Counted from the first letter of the stretch, positions 14,624-24,531 are shown. The stretch is 45,112 bases of DNA from Geobacillus jurassicus NBRC 107829 (GCF_001544315.1 NZ_BCQG01000028.1:1-45112); one strand, 5' to 3'. Notes: a model not told the origin generated them from the letters alone. A program made the numbers and translations.

Positions 14624-15703
14624 ATGTTTGACCCGGACAAATTGCCGGTCGAGATCGTGCAAATTCTCGATGAAAACGGAAACGGCGACGAGAAGAAGTT
14701 GGCGGCCTTTTCCGATGAGTGGCTGCTTCGTGCCTATCGGGAAATGCGGCGGGCGCGCGTCATTGATGAGCGGCTGCTTCGCATGCAGCGGCAAGGGCGG
14801 ATCGGGACGTATGCCCCGTTTAGCGGTCAAGAGGCGGCGCAAATTGGCAGCGCCCTTGCGCTTCGAAAAGACGACTGGATTTTCCCGAGCTACCGCGAAG
14901 TGGCGGTCTGCTTGATGCACGGCATGCCGCTTGAGCAGTTTTTCCACTACGTGCAGGGCCGCTTGTCGGGGAAACGGATGCCGGAAGGATTGAACATTTT
15001 CCCGACACAAATCATTATCGCGGCGCAGACGCTTCACGCGGTCGGCTGCGCGTGGGCGTCGAAATTGAAAGGCGAATCGCAAGTATCGGTTGCTTATTTT
15101 GGCGATGGCGCGACGTCAGAGGGCGATTTTCATGAAGCGATGAATTTTGCCGCGGTGTACAACGTGCCGGTCATCTTTTTCTGCCAAAACAACCAGTACG
15201 CCATTAGCGTCCCGTACCGGAAACAGACGGCAAGCCGGACGATCGCGCAAAAAGCGCTCGCTTACGGAATGAAAGGGGTGCTCGTTGACGGCAACGATGT
15301 GCTGGCGGTGTATGAAACGATGAAACAGGCGGTCGAAGCCGCCCGCCGCGGCGAGGGTCCCATGTTGATCGAGGCGCTCACCTATCGGCTTGGGCCGCAC
15401 ACGACGGCGGACGACCCGACGAAATACCGCCGGCCGGAAGAGGTTGAAACATGGCGGACGAAAGATCCGCTTCACCGTCTGCGAGTGCTTTTGGAACGGC
15501 GCGGATTATGGACGGAAGTGCAAGAAGAAGCGCTTGTCGCCCAAGTGAATGACGAAGTGACGGCGGCGTACGAGGCGGCCATCGCCAGCAAGGCCGGTTC
15601 GATTGTCGATGTATTCGATTACGTGTACAGCGAGGCGCCAACATTGCTTGCCGAGCAAAAAGAAGAAGTGATGCGGCGCAAACAACGGAGCGGGGTGAGA
15701 TAA
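14624..15703 (+). CDS. 2-oxo acid dehydrogenase E1 component, alpha subunit
   Basis: The 359-residue protein is a PdhA-type thiamine-diphosphate subunit. GQEAAQIGSALALRKDDWIFPSYR is the family's conserved entrance. The ThDP motif runs from GDG (160-162) in AYFGDGATSEGDFHEAMNFA to NN (189-190) in IFFCQNNQYA. The RLGPHTTADDPTKYR segment is the phosphorylation-loop equivalent. Together with E1-beta it decarboxylates the 2-oxo acid and acylates the lipoyl arm of E2. Start ATG 14624 has GGAGG upstream; the stop touches the E1-beta start with no gap. About 100 bases separate it from E2. The branched-chain versus pyruvate specificity is unclear. Confidence 0.92.
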   Translation: MFDPDKLPVEIVQILDENGNGDEKKLAAFSDEWLLRAYREMRRARVIDERLLRMQRQGRIGTYAPFSGQEAAQIGSALALRKDDWIFPSYREVAVCLMHGMPLEQFFHYVQGRLSGKRMPEGLNIFPTQIIIAAQTLHAVGCAWASKLKGESQVSVAYFGDGATSEGDFHEAMNFAAVYNVPVIFFCQNNQYAISVPYRKQTASRTIAQKALAYGMKGVLVDGNDVLAVYETMKQAVEAARRGEGPMLIEALTYRLGPHTTADDPTKYRRPEEVETWRTKDPLHRLRVLLERRGLWTEVQEEALVAQVNDEVTAAYEAAIASKAGSIVDVFDYVYSEAPTLLAEQKEEVMRRKQRSGVR

Positions 15704-16681
15704 ATGGCCGAGCTGACGATGATTGAAGCGATCAATGAAGCGATGCGCCAGGAGATGGAGCGCGATCCGCGCGTCATCGTGCTTGGCGAAGATGTCGGCG
15801 AAAACGGCGGCGTCTTCCGGGCGACGGACGGGTTGCTTGAGCAATTTGGCGACCAGCGTGTGTTTGATACGCCGCTTGCGGAATCGGGCATTATCGGCAC
15901 GTCAATCGGTTTGGCGATCAACGGAATGCGGCCGATTGCCGAAATTCAGTTTCTTGGGTTTGTGTACCAGGCGATGGACCAGCTTGCGGCCCAGGCGGCA
16001 CGCATCCGCTTCCGCTCCGCCGGACGGTTTGCATGCCCCATCGTTGTGCGCAGCCCGTACGGCGGCGGGGTGCGGACGCCCGAATTGCATTCGGATGCGC
16101 TCGAGGCGCTGTTTACCCATTCCCCGGGCTTAAAAGTGGTCATGCCGTCCAATCCGTACGATGCGAAAGGGCTATTGATTTCCGCCATTCGCGACGAAGA
16201 CCCGGTTCTGTTTCTGGAGCCGATGAAGCTGTATCGGGCGTTTCGCATGGAGGTGCCGGAAGAACCGTACACGATTCCGCTCGGCCAAGCGCGGGTCGTC
16301 AAAGAAGGAGAAGATGTGACGATCATTGCGTGGGGGCCGACCGTGCCGCTTGTCGCCAACATCGCCGCCGAGATGCAGGCGAAAGGGGTCGATGCGGAGG
16401 TGATTGATCTTCGCTGCCTGCAGCCGCTTGATATCGACACGATCATCGCCTCGGTGGAAAAAACGGGGCGAGTCATGATCGTCCATGAGGCGGTGAAAAC
16501 AGGCGGGTTTGGCGCCGAAGTGGCGGCGCTGATCAGCGAGCGGGCGCTATTCTCTCTCTCGGCCCCGATCGTGCGCATCGCCGGTTACGACACGCCATAC
16601 CCCGTGCCGTCGGTCGAGGATGACTGGCTGCCGAATCCCGCCCGCATTGCGGAAGGGATCGAAACGTTGATGCGATACTAG
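15704..16681 (+). CDS. 2-oxo acid dehydrogenase E1 component, beta subunit
   Basis: The 325-residue protein starts MAELTMIEAINEAMRQEMER and has RVIVLGEDVGENGGVFRATDGL, then FDTPLAESGIIGTSIGLAINGMRPIAE, standard for PdhB/BfmBAB-type transketolase-like subunits. It ends with the C-terminal domain (DVTIIAWGPTVPL; HEAVKTGGFGAEVAALI; GYDTPYPVPSVEDDWLPN). It completes the alpha2beta2 E1. ATG directly follows the E1-alpha TAA. No E3 (dihydrolipoyl dehydrogenase) gene follows, so the complex must borrow E3 from another locus. The 277 bases to the next gene hold no gene. Confidence 0.93.
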   Translation: MAELTMIEAINEAMRQEMERDPRVIVLGEDVGENGGVFRATDGLLEQFGDQRVFDTPLAESGIIGTSIGLAINGMRPIAEIQFLGFVYQAMDQLAAQAARIRFRSAGRFACPIVVRSPYGGGVRTPELHSDALEALFTHSPGLKVVMPSNPYDAKGLLISAIRDEDPVLFLEPMKLYRAFRMEVPEEPYTIPLGQARVVKEGEDVTIIAWGPTVPLVANIAAEMQAKGVDAEVIDLRCLQPLDIDTIIASVEKTGRVMIVHEAVKTGGFGAEVAALISERALFSLSAPIVRIAGYDTPYPVPSVEDDWLPNPARIAEGIETLMRY

Positions 16682-16958
16682 AAGGGACGGTGAAGAGCGG
16701 CTGTTTGACTCCCTTCGCTCCCTTTCGTTTGAAGAAAACAGGAGAGGCTGGGCGGATCGAGTGGCGACACAGCGTTTGCGGCTGTTCCACGCCATCGCCA
16801 TCTCTTGCTGGAAGGCGGAGAATGAAAACAGACATTGCGGCGTAAAGAGAAAACGTTGGTTAGGGAAAAAAGGGTGCGTTTGTACGAACGTAACTGCAAG
16901 ACCGGGCGGCGCATGGGCGGATCGCGCCGCTTGATCCGATCGGGTGAGGGGGAGAACG

Positions 16959-18320
16959 ATGAATCTATATGAATCATTGCTTGCGTTGATCGGCGACCGC
17001 GAGCGGGTGAGCGTCAACGAAACGGTGCTTGAACACCATAGCAAAGGCATCGCCTACCATGCGCCGCATGCGCCTGATGTCGTCGTCTTTCCGAAGACAG
17101 CAGAGGAAGTGAGCCGGGTGATGGCGTTTGCCAACGAACACCGCATTCCCGTTACGCCGTTTGGCGCCGGCACGAGCTTGGAAGGGCATGTCATTCCGGT
17201 TGCGGGCGGCATCAGCTTGGATTTGACGCTCATGAACCGTATCATCGATATTCGCCCGGACGATTTTCTCGCCATCGTCGAGCCGGGAGTGACGCGGTTG
17301 CAACTGAATGAGGCGCTGAAGCGATATGGGTTGTTTTTTCCGGTCGATCCGGGGGCGGACGCGACGATCGGCGGCATGGCGGCGACGAATGCGAGCGGCA
17401 CGAACTGCGTGAAATACGGCGTCATGCGCGATCAAGTGCTCGGATTAGAGGTGGTGCTCGCTGACGGTTCAGTCATGCAGACGGGCAGCTTGGCGGTGAA
17501 ATCGTCGGCCGGATATGACTTGACCGGCTTGTTCGTCGGATCGGAAGGGACGCTTGGCGTGTTCACCCGCCTCATCGTCCGCCTGCACGGCATTCCGGAA
17601 GCGACGAACGCTATCAAAGTGTGCTTTCCATCGCTTGAGGCGGCGGCGCAAGCAGCGTTTGCGGTGTTGAAGGCCGGCGTCGGCCCAGGGAAAATCGAGC
17701 TCGTTGACGAAGCGACGATCGCAGCGGTCAATGCGTACAAAAAAACCGATTATCCGGTGAAGCCGACGTTGTTTATTGAACTGAGCGGCAGCCCATCAAG
17801 CGTCGAGGACGGAACAGAGCTTGTCAACGAATTGTGTGAAGCGGAGGGTGCTGTTTCATTCACGGTTGAAACCGACTCGCTCGCCCGCGCGAAGCTATGG
17901 GAAGCGCGCCATCATGCGGCGTTCGCCATTCAAGCGGCGTATCCAGGCAAGGCGATGCTGTCGACCGATGTGTGCGTCCCCCTGTCAGAACTGCCAGGGG
18001 CGATCGCCGATACGCGCCGGCTCGTTGACGAGCAGAATATGATTGCCGCCATTTTCGGCCATGTCGGCGACGGCAACTACCATACGGTGCTTGCCTTTGA
18101 CCCGAACGATGCGGAGGAGATGGCGCGGATCGAACAGGTGCATACCCATATCGTCCGCTATGCCTTATCGCGCGGCGGCACGTGCACGGGAGAGCACGGC
18201 ATCGGCATCGGCAAGCGGGCGTTTTTGCGCGAAGAAAAAGGAGACGCCGTCGTTTGGATGAAACGGTTGAAACAGCTGTTTGACCCGAACGGCATTCTCA
18301 ATCCGGGGAAAATTTTTTGA
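16959..18320 (+). CDS. FAD-linked oxidase, GlcD / D-lactate dehydrogenase family
   Basis: The 453-residue protein has the FAD-binding PCMH fold (PVTPFGAGTSLEGHVIPVAGG; DPGADATIGGMAATNASGTNCVKYG, residues about 60-140). It also has the FAD-oxidase C-terminal domain ending FGHVGDGNYHTVLAFD and GEHGIGIGKRAFL, the latter a family hallmark. Such enzymes oxidise 2-hydroxy acids (glycolate, D-lactate) to 2-oxo acids. That would feed the 2-oxo acid dehydrogenase encoded just upstream on the same strand. Start ATG 16959 follows GAGGGGGAG; an earlier ATG at 16944 overlaps this site. A terminator follows. Substrate is not set by sequence alone. Confidence 0.87.
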   Translation: MNLYESLLALIGDRERVSVNETVLEHHSKGIAYHAPHAPDVVVFPKTAEEVSRVMAFANEHRIPVTPFGAGTSLEGHVIPVAGGISLDLTLMNRIIDIRPDDFLAIVEPGVTRLQLNEALKRYGLFFPVDPGADATIGGMAATNASGTNCVKYGVMRDQVLGLEVVLADGSVMQTGSLAVKSSAGYDLTGLFVGSEGTLGVFTRLIVRLHGIPEATNAIKVCFPSLEAAAQAAFAVLKAGVGPGKIELVDEATIAAVNAYKKTDYPVKPTLFIELSGSPSSVEDGTELVNELCEAEGAVSFTVETDSLARAKLWEARHHAAFAIQAAYPGKAMLSTDVCVPLSELPGAIADTRRLVDEQNMIAAIFGHVGDGNYHTVLAFDPNDAEEMARIEQVHTHIVRYALSRGGTCTGEHGIGIGKRAFLREEKGDAVVWMKRLKQLFDPNGILNPGKIF

Positions 18321-18339
18321 TCATAGCGGATCGCTCTGC

Positions 18340-18366
18340 ATCCCTGCCTGTTGGCGGGGATTTTTC
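18340..18366 (+). terminator. Terminator after the FAD-oxidase gene
   Basis: ATCCCTGCC (18340-18348) and GGCGGGGAT (18353-18361) pair with one wobble, followed by TTTTTC. Confidence 0.8.
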
Positions 18367-18570
18367 TGTTGATCGGCGGGCGGTGCCAAGGAGAAATCCG
18401 TGTAACACAGTGTTACAACATAGAAACAATTGTTTTTCGTTTTCCTTTTGTTACAACAGGACGCCATCTCCTTTACTTTTGCCATCAGGCGCGGTTTAGT
18501 AATAGTAGATGGGGCAACAGCAAGGTGATGGTGTTGCCGCGATCAGCGGAGCTGGGCTCAAACGGTTGGG

Positions 18571-18896
18571 CTACCGTCCTTTCCGATCGTTTCCGTCTTC
18601 CGTCCGCCCCAGCAGCCGATACATTTCTTTCGCTAACCGCTCAAGCAAATAGACGACCGGAAGCTGGGTCGTTACATCGGTCTGTCCGATTCGCTCGGCT
18701 GTCGCATAATACGTCAAGTTGTAGTCCGAGATGTTCGCGAGCGTGCACTGCTTCCGGTTCGTGATGCTGATGATCGTGCTGCCGTTTTCCTTGAATCGGT
18801 GCACTTGGGCGAGCGTGTAAGATGTTTCTCCAGACACCGATAAGGCGATGACGGCACAGTTGTGGAAATAATGGCCGTAAATTGGGAAAAACGGGT
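18571..18896 (-). pseudogene. 3' fragment of an RpiR/MurR-type regulator (SIS domain only)
   Basis: Reading left from about 18896, the frame gives DPFFPIYGHYFHNCAVIALS, then VSGETSYTLAQVHRFKENGSTIISITN and later ATAERIGQTDVTTQLPVVYLLERLAKEMYRLLG. This is the sugar-phosphate-binding SIS domain of RpiR/MurR-type regulators (SxSGET, then IxITN). The N-terminal helix-turn-helix half is absent: upstream on this strand the sequence becomes the Rpn-type gene read in the opposite direction. It therefore looks like a beheaded regulator left by a rearrangement with its junction near 18897. It may once have controlled a neighbouring sugar gene. Confidence 0.75.
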
Positions 18897-18901
18897 CCTT
18901 T

Positions 18902-19618
18902 TTGTCAGAAGAGGTGTTTACGGATGTAGCAATCGGCGAAAAACACCGCGTGGATCTATTGGTCGAAACGAAGTTGAAGGGGGAAGACGGGGTGATCATC
19001 GTCCATATCGAACACCAAAGCTACACGCAGCAGACGTTTCCCGAGCGCATGTTCATTTATGTCAGCCGTTTGTTTCAAAAATACCGCCGCCGCATTCTTC
19101 CCATTGCCATCTTCAGCTATGATGAACACCGCGATGAACCGTCCTCGTTCACTATCAAGTTTCCGTTCCTAACCGTTGTCGATTTCCGCTTTCTTACTGT
19201 TGAACTTCGCAAACTGCCATGGCGCGAGTACATTCGCCACGACAACCCGGTTGCCGCCGCCTTGTTAAGCAAAATGGGGTATAATGAAAGCGAAAAGGTC
19301 GAAGTGAAAAAAGAATTTTTGCGCCTGCTCGTCCGCCTGGAGCTTGACGAGGCGAGGCAGCGGCTGTTGTTTCGGTTTTTCGAGACGTATTTGACGCTGT
19401 CCGAACAAGAGGAAATCCAATTGCGAAACGAGGTGAACGAAATGGAGGCGAAGGAAGCGAAAAAAGTGAACGATCTCCTGATCTCATACGAGCGGCGGGG
19501 AATGGAAAAAGGGAAAAAGGACGTGGCTAAGCGGATGTTGGCGAAAGGATATGATGTGCCAACGATCTGTGAACTAACTGGGCTGCCAGCCGAGGCGGTG
19601 GAAAAGCTGAAAGAGTAA
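18902..19618 (+). pseudogene. Rpn-family recombination-promoting nuclease / putative transposase, 5'-truncated
   Basis: The frame reads FLSEEVFTDVAIGEKHRVDL, then VHIEHQSYTQQTFPERMFIYVSRLF, RRRILPIAIFSYDE and a C-terminal GMEKGKKDVAKRMLAKGYDVPTICELTG. This is a PD-(D/E)xK-fold Rpn/YhgA-like protein. Full-length relatives carry about 40-60 extra residues before this point, ending in FLSEEVFTDV, so the start of the gene is missing. TTG 18902 is the first possible start but has no ribosome site. The loss coincides with the broken RpiR gene on the other strand. The C-terminal degenerate repeat (YDVPTICELTGLPAEAVEKL) is intact. A related fragment lies at 27897-27990. Confidence 0.75.
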
Positions 19619-19631
19619 AAAGATGGAGGAG

Positions 19632-19676
19632 ACGCCGTTCCGATGTAGCGAGCCTGTTTCGGAACGGCGTTTTTTT
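19632..19676 (+). terminator. Terminator after the Rpn-type gene
   Basis: Perfect 12-bp arms ACGCCGTTCCGA (19632-19643) and TCGGAACGGCGT (19659-19670), followed by TTTTTT. Confidence 0.9.
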
Positions 19677-19758
19677 GCTCGCTCTGCGCTTGATGATGGG
19701 TATGGCCATCGCCGCATGCCGGATGATGCCGGCCGGACTGATCCCTATTTGTATTTCA

Positions 19759-19983
19759 TATAGATGCAATTTGAAGTTTTACCATTTGCAGCTTTTATCG
19801 ACTGTCGGGCGACCGAACAACGCCGCTTCCAGACCCATATATGGGCCTGTGAAGCAGGTGGTCGTTCGGTCTTCCGTCACGCTTTGGCGCGACGGGGCAA
19901 GCCTGTGGCTTGCCTTCGACAGTCGAAAATGGACAAACCGCTTTTCCGTCAAGGATATGTTAAACTTCTTCGTTGCATCTATA
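19759..19983. mobile_element. 225-bp nested palindromic element (MITE-like)
   Basis: The ends are inverted: TATAGATGCAA (19759-19769) and TTGCATCTATA (19973-19983). Inside them are perfect arms TCGACTGTCG (19798-19807) and CGACAGTCGA (19917-19926). Next are GACCGAACAAC (19811-19821) and GTCGTTCGGTC (19861-19871), with one mismatch. CCCATATATGGG (19834-19845) lies at the centre, and a side hairpin (GGCAAGCC/GGCTTGCC) near 19896-19914. No coding potential. Terminal inverted repeats without a transposase fit a non-autonomous element; a large structured RNA is the alternative. It sits between the Rpn terminator and the sugar-sensor gene. Confidence 0.65.
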
Positions 19984-20124
19984 CAGCTTTTGCTGCCATC
20001 GAGAAGCAGAGGAGAACGATGTGCGGCGCTTCAGGCGGGAAGGAGGGAGAGAAACGGCATCCATTTTCTTTTGTCTAGGCTAGCGCCCCGACATTCATGT
20101 ACAATGGCGGTAGGAGGGATCAAG

Positions 20125-21138
20125 ATGCGCGATTGGTGGAAACGGCTGTTTTACGGCGGCGGCATCGCCGCGCTGCTTGCAAGCGCTTCCTTCACCGCCT
20201 ATTGCGCTTGGAACGTGTATGCGTATCCGGAGTCAGAGAAGGAGCGGGTTCCGGCAAAAGCAAAAGAGGCATACCATTTCGTGCTTGTGCCGGAGGAACT
20301 CGATAATGATTACTGGCGGCTCGTGGAAAAAGGAGCGAAAGCGGCGGCGAAAGAGCTAGGGATTGACCTCGAGTATATCGGGCCGCGGCAGGCGAATATT
20401 GATGAACATTTGCGCATTTTAAAAAAAGCGGCGGCAGCGAAAGTAGATGGGATCATCACACAAGGGTTGACGGAAGCGGAATTTGTCCCGGTGATTAACG
20501 AAATCGCGGACAAGAATATTCCCGTGGTGACGATCGATACCGATGCCCCGACGAGCCGACGTGTCGCCTATGTGGGAACGGATAATTATTATGCCGGTTT
20601 TCTCGCGGGACGGGCGCTAGCCGAGGATACGAAGGGCAAGGCGACGGTCGCGATTATTACCGGCAGTTTGACGGCGGCGCACCAACAGTTGCGAGTGCGC
20701 GGATTTGAAGATGCGGTGAGACAGGAAAAAGGCATCCGCATCGTCGCCATTGAAGAGTCGCACATTACGCGTGTGCAAGCCGCGGAAAAGGCGTATACGA
20801 TTTTGAAAAAACACCCGGATGTAAATGCGTTTTACGGCACGAGCGCGCTTGATGCGATCGGCATCGCCAAGGTGGTCGAGCAGTTCCACCGGGAGCGTCA
20901 AACGTATATTATCGGGTTTGATACGCTGCCGGAGACGATCCGGTACTTGCAAAAGGGGACGATCGCGGCGACGGTCGTGCAGGAGCCGTATGAGATGGGA
21001 TATCGAGCCGTGAACATGATGGCCGAGATCGTTGCCGGGAGAGACGTGCCGGCGGTGACGAATACGGAGACGAAAGTCATTCGGAAAAAAGACTTGCCGC
21101 TGCGCCCGGCGCGCAATTATGAGGTCAAGACGCCATAA
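20125..21138 (+). CDS. Membrane-anchored sugar-binding sensor protein
   Basis: The 337-residue protein has an N-terminal membrane helix (RLFYGGGIAALLASASFTAYCAW, residues 7-29) with no lipobox. A periplasmic-binding-protein fold follows (peripla_BP_4 type): FVLVPEELDNDYWRLVEKGAKA, VDGIITQGLTEAEFVPVINE, NIPVVTIDTDAPTSRRVAYVGTDNY, and the hinge region AIITGSLTAAHQQLRVRGFEDA. It is followed by a two-component pair. The trio matches the AraP-AraS-AraT arrangement described for arabinose sensing in Geobacillus, in which a sugar-binding protein signals through a LytS/YesM-type kinase. Start ATG 20125 has TAGGAGGGA. It likely senses sugar outside the cell rather than transporting it. Confidence 0.85.
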   Translation: MRDWWKRLFYGGGIAALLASASFTAYCAWNVYAYPESEKERVPAKAKEAYHFVLVPEELDNDYWRLVEKGAKAAAKELGIDLEYIGPRQANIDEHLRILKKAAAAKVDGIITQGLTEAEFVPVINEIADKNIPVVTIDTDAPTSRRVAYVGTDNYYAGFLAGRALAEDTKGKATVAIITGSLTAAHQQLRVRGFEDAVRQEKGIRIVAIEESHITRVQAAEKAYTILKKHPDVNAFYGTSALDAIGIAKVVEQFHRERQTYIIGFDTLPETIRYLQKGTIAATVVQEPYEMGYRAVNMMAEIVAGRDVPAVTNTETKVIRKKDLPLRPARNYEVKTP

Positions 21139-21433
21139 AGGCGGCTGCCGTGTCCCCCGTAGGACAGGGGCTGAAAGCGAAGAAGGGTGGACGTGCCGCC
21201 AAAGCGATGGGGACATACCATGAGAGATGGCTGTCCTTGGCGTTCGGACACGTTCGGCTTGAAGCGTTAGAAGGCCGGTGAAAAACAATGATTCCCTTGA
21301 ACATCAAAGACCGGTTTCATAAAGGTTTCTCCGTTTCAGAAATTCCCCTGTTTAACCGGGTTTCCGATTAAATCACCTGACTTTTAGAGCGACGCAGGCG
21401 ACAAAGCGCCGGTGACAGCGGGGTGGAATGAAG

Positions 21434-22885
21434 ATGAACATTCGGACGAAGATGCTGCTTTGTTTTACCGTTTTTTTGCTTTTGCTCAACGGAGCGGTGT
21501 TTCTTTTATACCAGACGAGCGAAGAGATGATGAGCGATTATGATCAACGGATGCGCCGATTGTTGCTGCTGAATGAAATTTCGCAAAGGACGAATCGGTT
21601 GACCGAGCAGTTGAACGCGTATGTGTCCGAAAAAGAGGGGCGATATGCGCGCGCGTATGAGCAAGAATACCGCTGGCTGCAACAGCACCGCCGGCAGCTC
21701 GGCGCCATCTTGCCAGTGCTGTCCGACCGGCTGGCGGCGGAAAACTATGAGCATATGATTGAAAGTTTGCTGGAGGAGGCGGCGCTGACGGTCTATCATT
21801 TTCAAGCTGGAAATATTGGCTTGTACTCGTCCCACTTGCATGAAACGATGAACATTGCGTCCTTTTTGCAAGAGGAAACGTTAAACTTGATTGACGATGA
21901 GCTGACGGCCTACCAACGGCGGTACGATGAAGTGGAGCGGCGCAACCGCTATTTCCGCTATATGGGAATGGGATTGTTTGTCACAACCTTGCTGCTTGGC
22001 GTCTTGCTGGCGGCGTTCTTTTCCGGCCACTTGACGAAGCCGATCATTCTTCTCTCGCGCGCTGCCCGATCCATCGCTGACGGGCGGCTGGACGGGCCGG
22101 ACATTGAGCCGATGACCAACGATGAGCTGCGGCTGTTGACGATTACGTTTAATGACATGCGCCGCAATTTAAAGCAATTGATTGCAGAAATGAAGCAAAA
22201 AGCCGAACTTGACCGGCTCGTCAAAGAGTTTGAGCTGAAAAGCTTGCAAAGCCAAATCAATCCGCATTTTTTGTTCAATACGCTGAACACGGTCGCGAAG
22301 ATGGCGTACTTGGAGGACGCCCAGCAAACGTCGCGGCTGATTGAAGCGGTGGCGGCCATTTTGCGCTACAACTTGGGCGATTTGCAGCGGACGGTGACGC
22401 TTGCCGATGAGGTGCGCATCGCCCGTGAATATTTCTTCATCCAGCAGACGCGGTTTTTTGATCGGATCAAGTTTTCGTTAGAGGCGGAACCATCTTGCCT
22501 CGATCAACCGCTTCCGCCGCTCACGTTGCAGCCGCTGATTGAAAATGCGTTCATCCATGGCATTGAGACGTACGAGCAGGGAGCCGAGCTGGCCGTGTCC
22601 GTTTTCGTCGAAAACGAGCGGGTCGTTGTGGAAGTGCGCGACAATGGCGTGGGCATGGATGAGCAGGTGAAAGCGGAGCTTGACGCGTTGATCCGCGGCG
22701 AAGAACCGCCGGCGCGCCGCGAACAAGGGCGCGGCCATTCGACCGGCATCGGCTTGCGCAATGTCATTCGCCGGCTGCAGCTGTTTTACGGAGTGATGGA
22801 TGTGGCCGAAATCGAGTCTGCACCAGGAAAAGGAACGACGGTGCGGTTATGGCTGCCAAGATGGCAAGGGGGGGATGAACGGTGA
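21434..22885 (+). CDS. Sensor histidine kinase, LytS/YesM type
   Basis: The protein has a first membrane helix (residues 7-26), an extracytoplasmic domain of about 150 residues, a second helix (about 176-196) and a HAMP linker ([18 protein letters not shown]). The His_kinase domain has the phosphoacceptor in [14 protein letters not shown] (His278), with ATPase motifs [22 protein letters not shown] and [21 protein letters not shown] is the hallmark of the LytS/YesM family. The start at ATG 21434 leaves a 7-nt gap after GGGTGG; ATG 21428 is possible but too close. The stop overlaps the next GTG. It should receive the signal from the sugar-binding protein and phosphorylate the response regulator. 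The 295 bases upstream show no gene. Confidence 0.92.
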   Translation: MNIRTKMLLCFTVFLLLLNGAVFLLYQTSEEMMSDYDQRMRRLLLLNEISQRTNRLTEQLNAYVSEKEGRYARAYEQEYRWLQQHRRQLGAILPVLSDRLAAENYEHMIESLLEEAALTVYHFQAGNIGLYSSHLHETMNIASFLQEETLNLIDDELTAYQRRYDEVERRNRYFRYMGMGLFVTTLLLGVLLAAFFSGHLTKPIILLSRAARSIADGRLDGPDIEPMTNDELRLLTITFNDMRRNLKQLIAEMKQKAELDRLVKEFELKSLQSQINPHFLFNTLNTVAKMAYLEDAQQTSRLIEAVAAILRYNLGDLQRTVTLADEVRIAREYFFIQQTRFFDRIKFSLEAEPSCLDQPLPPLTLQPLIENAFIHGIETYEQGAELAVSVFVENERVVVEVRDNGVGMDEQVKAELDALIRGEEPPARREQGRGHSTGIGLRNVIRRLQLFYGVMDVAEIESAPGKGTTVRLWLPRWQGGDER

Positions 22886-24423
22886 AAGTGGCGATCGTCG
22901 ATGATGAGGCGTTGGAGCGCAAAGCGTTGCGCAAAATGATCAACGACCACCTTCCGGACATCGAGGTGGTCGCCGAGGGCGCCAACGGGCGCGAGGCCAT
23001 TGACATTGCCAAGCAATATTGTCCGGATGTGATGCTCATTGACATCAAAATGCCCGGCCTTGACGGGCTGCAAGCGATCGAAGCGATTCGCCAAGACGGC
23101 CTCGATCTGGAGTTCATTATTGTGTCGGCGTTTGATTTGTTCGACTATGCGAAACAAGCGATGCGGTTTGGCGTCAAGGAATATTTATTGAAACCGAGCC
23201 GGAAGGAGGAGGTCATTTCGGCTTTGGAACGGGTCAGCCAAGAAGTGGCGGCCAAGCGGCAACACGAGGAGAGCAGCCGCCAGCTGCAGGAGCAGATTCG
23301 CCGGTTGCAGACGCTTGTGGAAAGCGAATGGCTGTCCGTCCTCATGACAGAAGACGTATCGGCTGATGAGTGGGAGCGGTGGAAGGAGCTGCTGCCGTTT
23401 TCGATTGCGTCGGGGATGTTCCTCGTCATTCAGTTCCCGGATGCAGGGGTGGCTGACGAATGGAAATCATGGCTGGACAAGCAGCTCAGCGGGCAGGCGC
23501 CAACGCGCTATCTGATCGGGCGGATGGCGAACCGGCGCCTGCCGGTCTTGTTTTTCCGCAGCCCAAACGATGGCGATCCGGCCTGGAAGCCCGTCATCCA
23601 GGCATTGGCGCTCGATTTGGCGCGGCAGTTTTCGGCCCGGTACGGCGCTGCGCTGTATATCGGGCTCGGCTCCCCGTTTTCGCGCCTTGACCAACTTCGT
23701 TCCTCGTACTATGAGGCGCTGTCGGCTGCACATTATTACGCCGAACGGCAAAAAGCACAAGTGGGGTTTCTGCCGGCGGAAGCGACGCGCGCCGGCGGGG
23801 AAGCGGAACGGGATAAACAGCTGTTTGAAGCGCTGCGCCTTGGCGACATCGAGCAGGCCCGGCTGATCTGTCTGACGTATATAGAGGAACTGGCCTCTTC
23901 TCATTCACTGCCGGCCGCTGGTCGCAAAGCGGAAGAGACCTTTGTGTGGCTCGGGCGTCTTCTATCAGAGCTGGGCATTCGTTACGAGCGGCTCGCTTCC
24001 TTTGCTTCCTGCCGGTCGGCGGCAGAATTGAAGCGGGCGGCGCTTGATGAACTGGACCGCATCGCCGCTGATCTCGAGGTTTGGCGCCAGCAGCAAGCGT
24101 ATGGCAAACTCGGCAAGGCGAAAGACTACATTGACCGTCATTACGCCGAACCGCTGACGCTTGAGGAAGTGGCTGAACAAGCGGGCATCAGTCCGTACTA
24201 CTTCAGCAAACTGTTCAAAGAGCATTTTGGCATCACCTTTATCGACTACGTGACGAACGTGCGCATCGAGCGGGCGAAAGAAGCGCTGGCTGAGACTGAT
24301 CAAAGCTTAAAAGAAATTTGTTTTCTCGTCGGCTACAACGACCCAAACTATTTCAGCCGCGTCTTTAAAAAGCAGACCGGCCTGTCGCCGAGCGAATACC
24401 GGAAAAAAGTACAGGCGCGCTGA
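22882..24423 (+). CDS. Response regulator with AraC-type DNA-binding domain
   Basis: The 513-residue protein starts with a receiver domain: [20 protein letters not shown], phospho-Asp54 in [14 protein letters not shown], and the Lys in [11 protein letters not shown]. It ends with a two-HTH AraC domain ([42 protein letters not shown]; then [32 protein letters not shown]). The middle 250 residues are the YesN-type linker. Start GTG 22882 overlaps the kinase stop (GTGA). It should activate the transporter operon that follows; tandem direct repeats at 24640-24675 are the natural target. Confidence 0.93.
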   Translation: MKVAIVDDEALERKALRKMINDHLPDIEVVAEGANGREAIDIAKQYCPDVMLIDIKMPGLDGLQAIEAIRQDGLDLEFIIVSAFDLFDYAKQAMRFGVKEYLLKPSRKEEVISALERVSQEVAAKRQHEESSRQLQEQIRRLQTLVESEWLSVLMTEDVSADEWERWKELLPFSIASGMFLVIQFPDAGVADEWKSWLDKQLSGQAPTRYLIGRMANRRLPVLFFRSPNDGDPAWKPVIQALALDLARQFSARYGAALYIGLGSPFSRLDQLRSSYYEALSAAHYYAERQKAQVGFLPAEATRAGGEAERDKQLFEALRLGDIEQARLICLTYIEELASSHSLPAAGRKAEETFVWLGRLLSELGIRYERLASFASCRSAAELKRAALDELDRIAADLEVWRQQQAYGKLGKAKDYIDRHYAEPLTLEEVAEQAGISPYYFSKLFKEHFGITFIDYVTNVRIERAKEALAETDQSLKEICFLVGYNDPNYFSRVFKKQTGLSPSEYRKKVQAR

Positions 24424-24531
24424 CAAGGGGAGTGCTGTCTCCAACAAGGAAGGTGGATGGCGAGTCAAAAGGAGAACGGGCAAGTCCCGCAAACGAAGCG
24501 GGTTGCCCCGCCCTCTTCCGGCGCCCGAAAC

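Noticed and set aside
18897-18999. Extending the RpiR-like frame to an ATG at 18999
   Set aside because: The residues before DPFFPIYG come from the antisense of the Rpn gene, not from an RpiR N-terminus, so it is a chance fusion.
19675-20124. A long in-frame extension upstream of the sugar-sensor gene
   Set aside because: It runs through a terminator and the nested palindrome; the real start at 20125 has a strong ribosome site and a membrane anchor.
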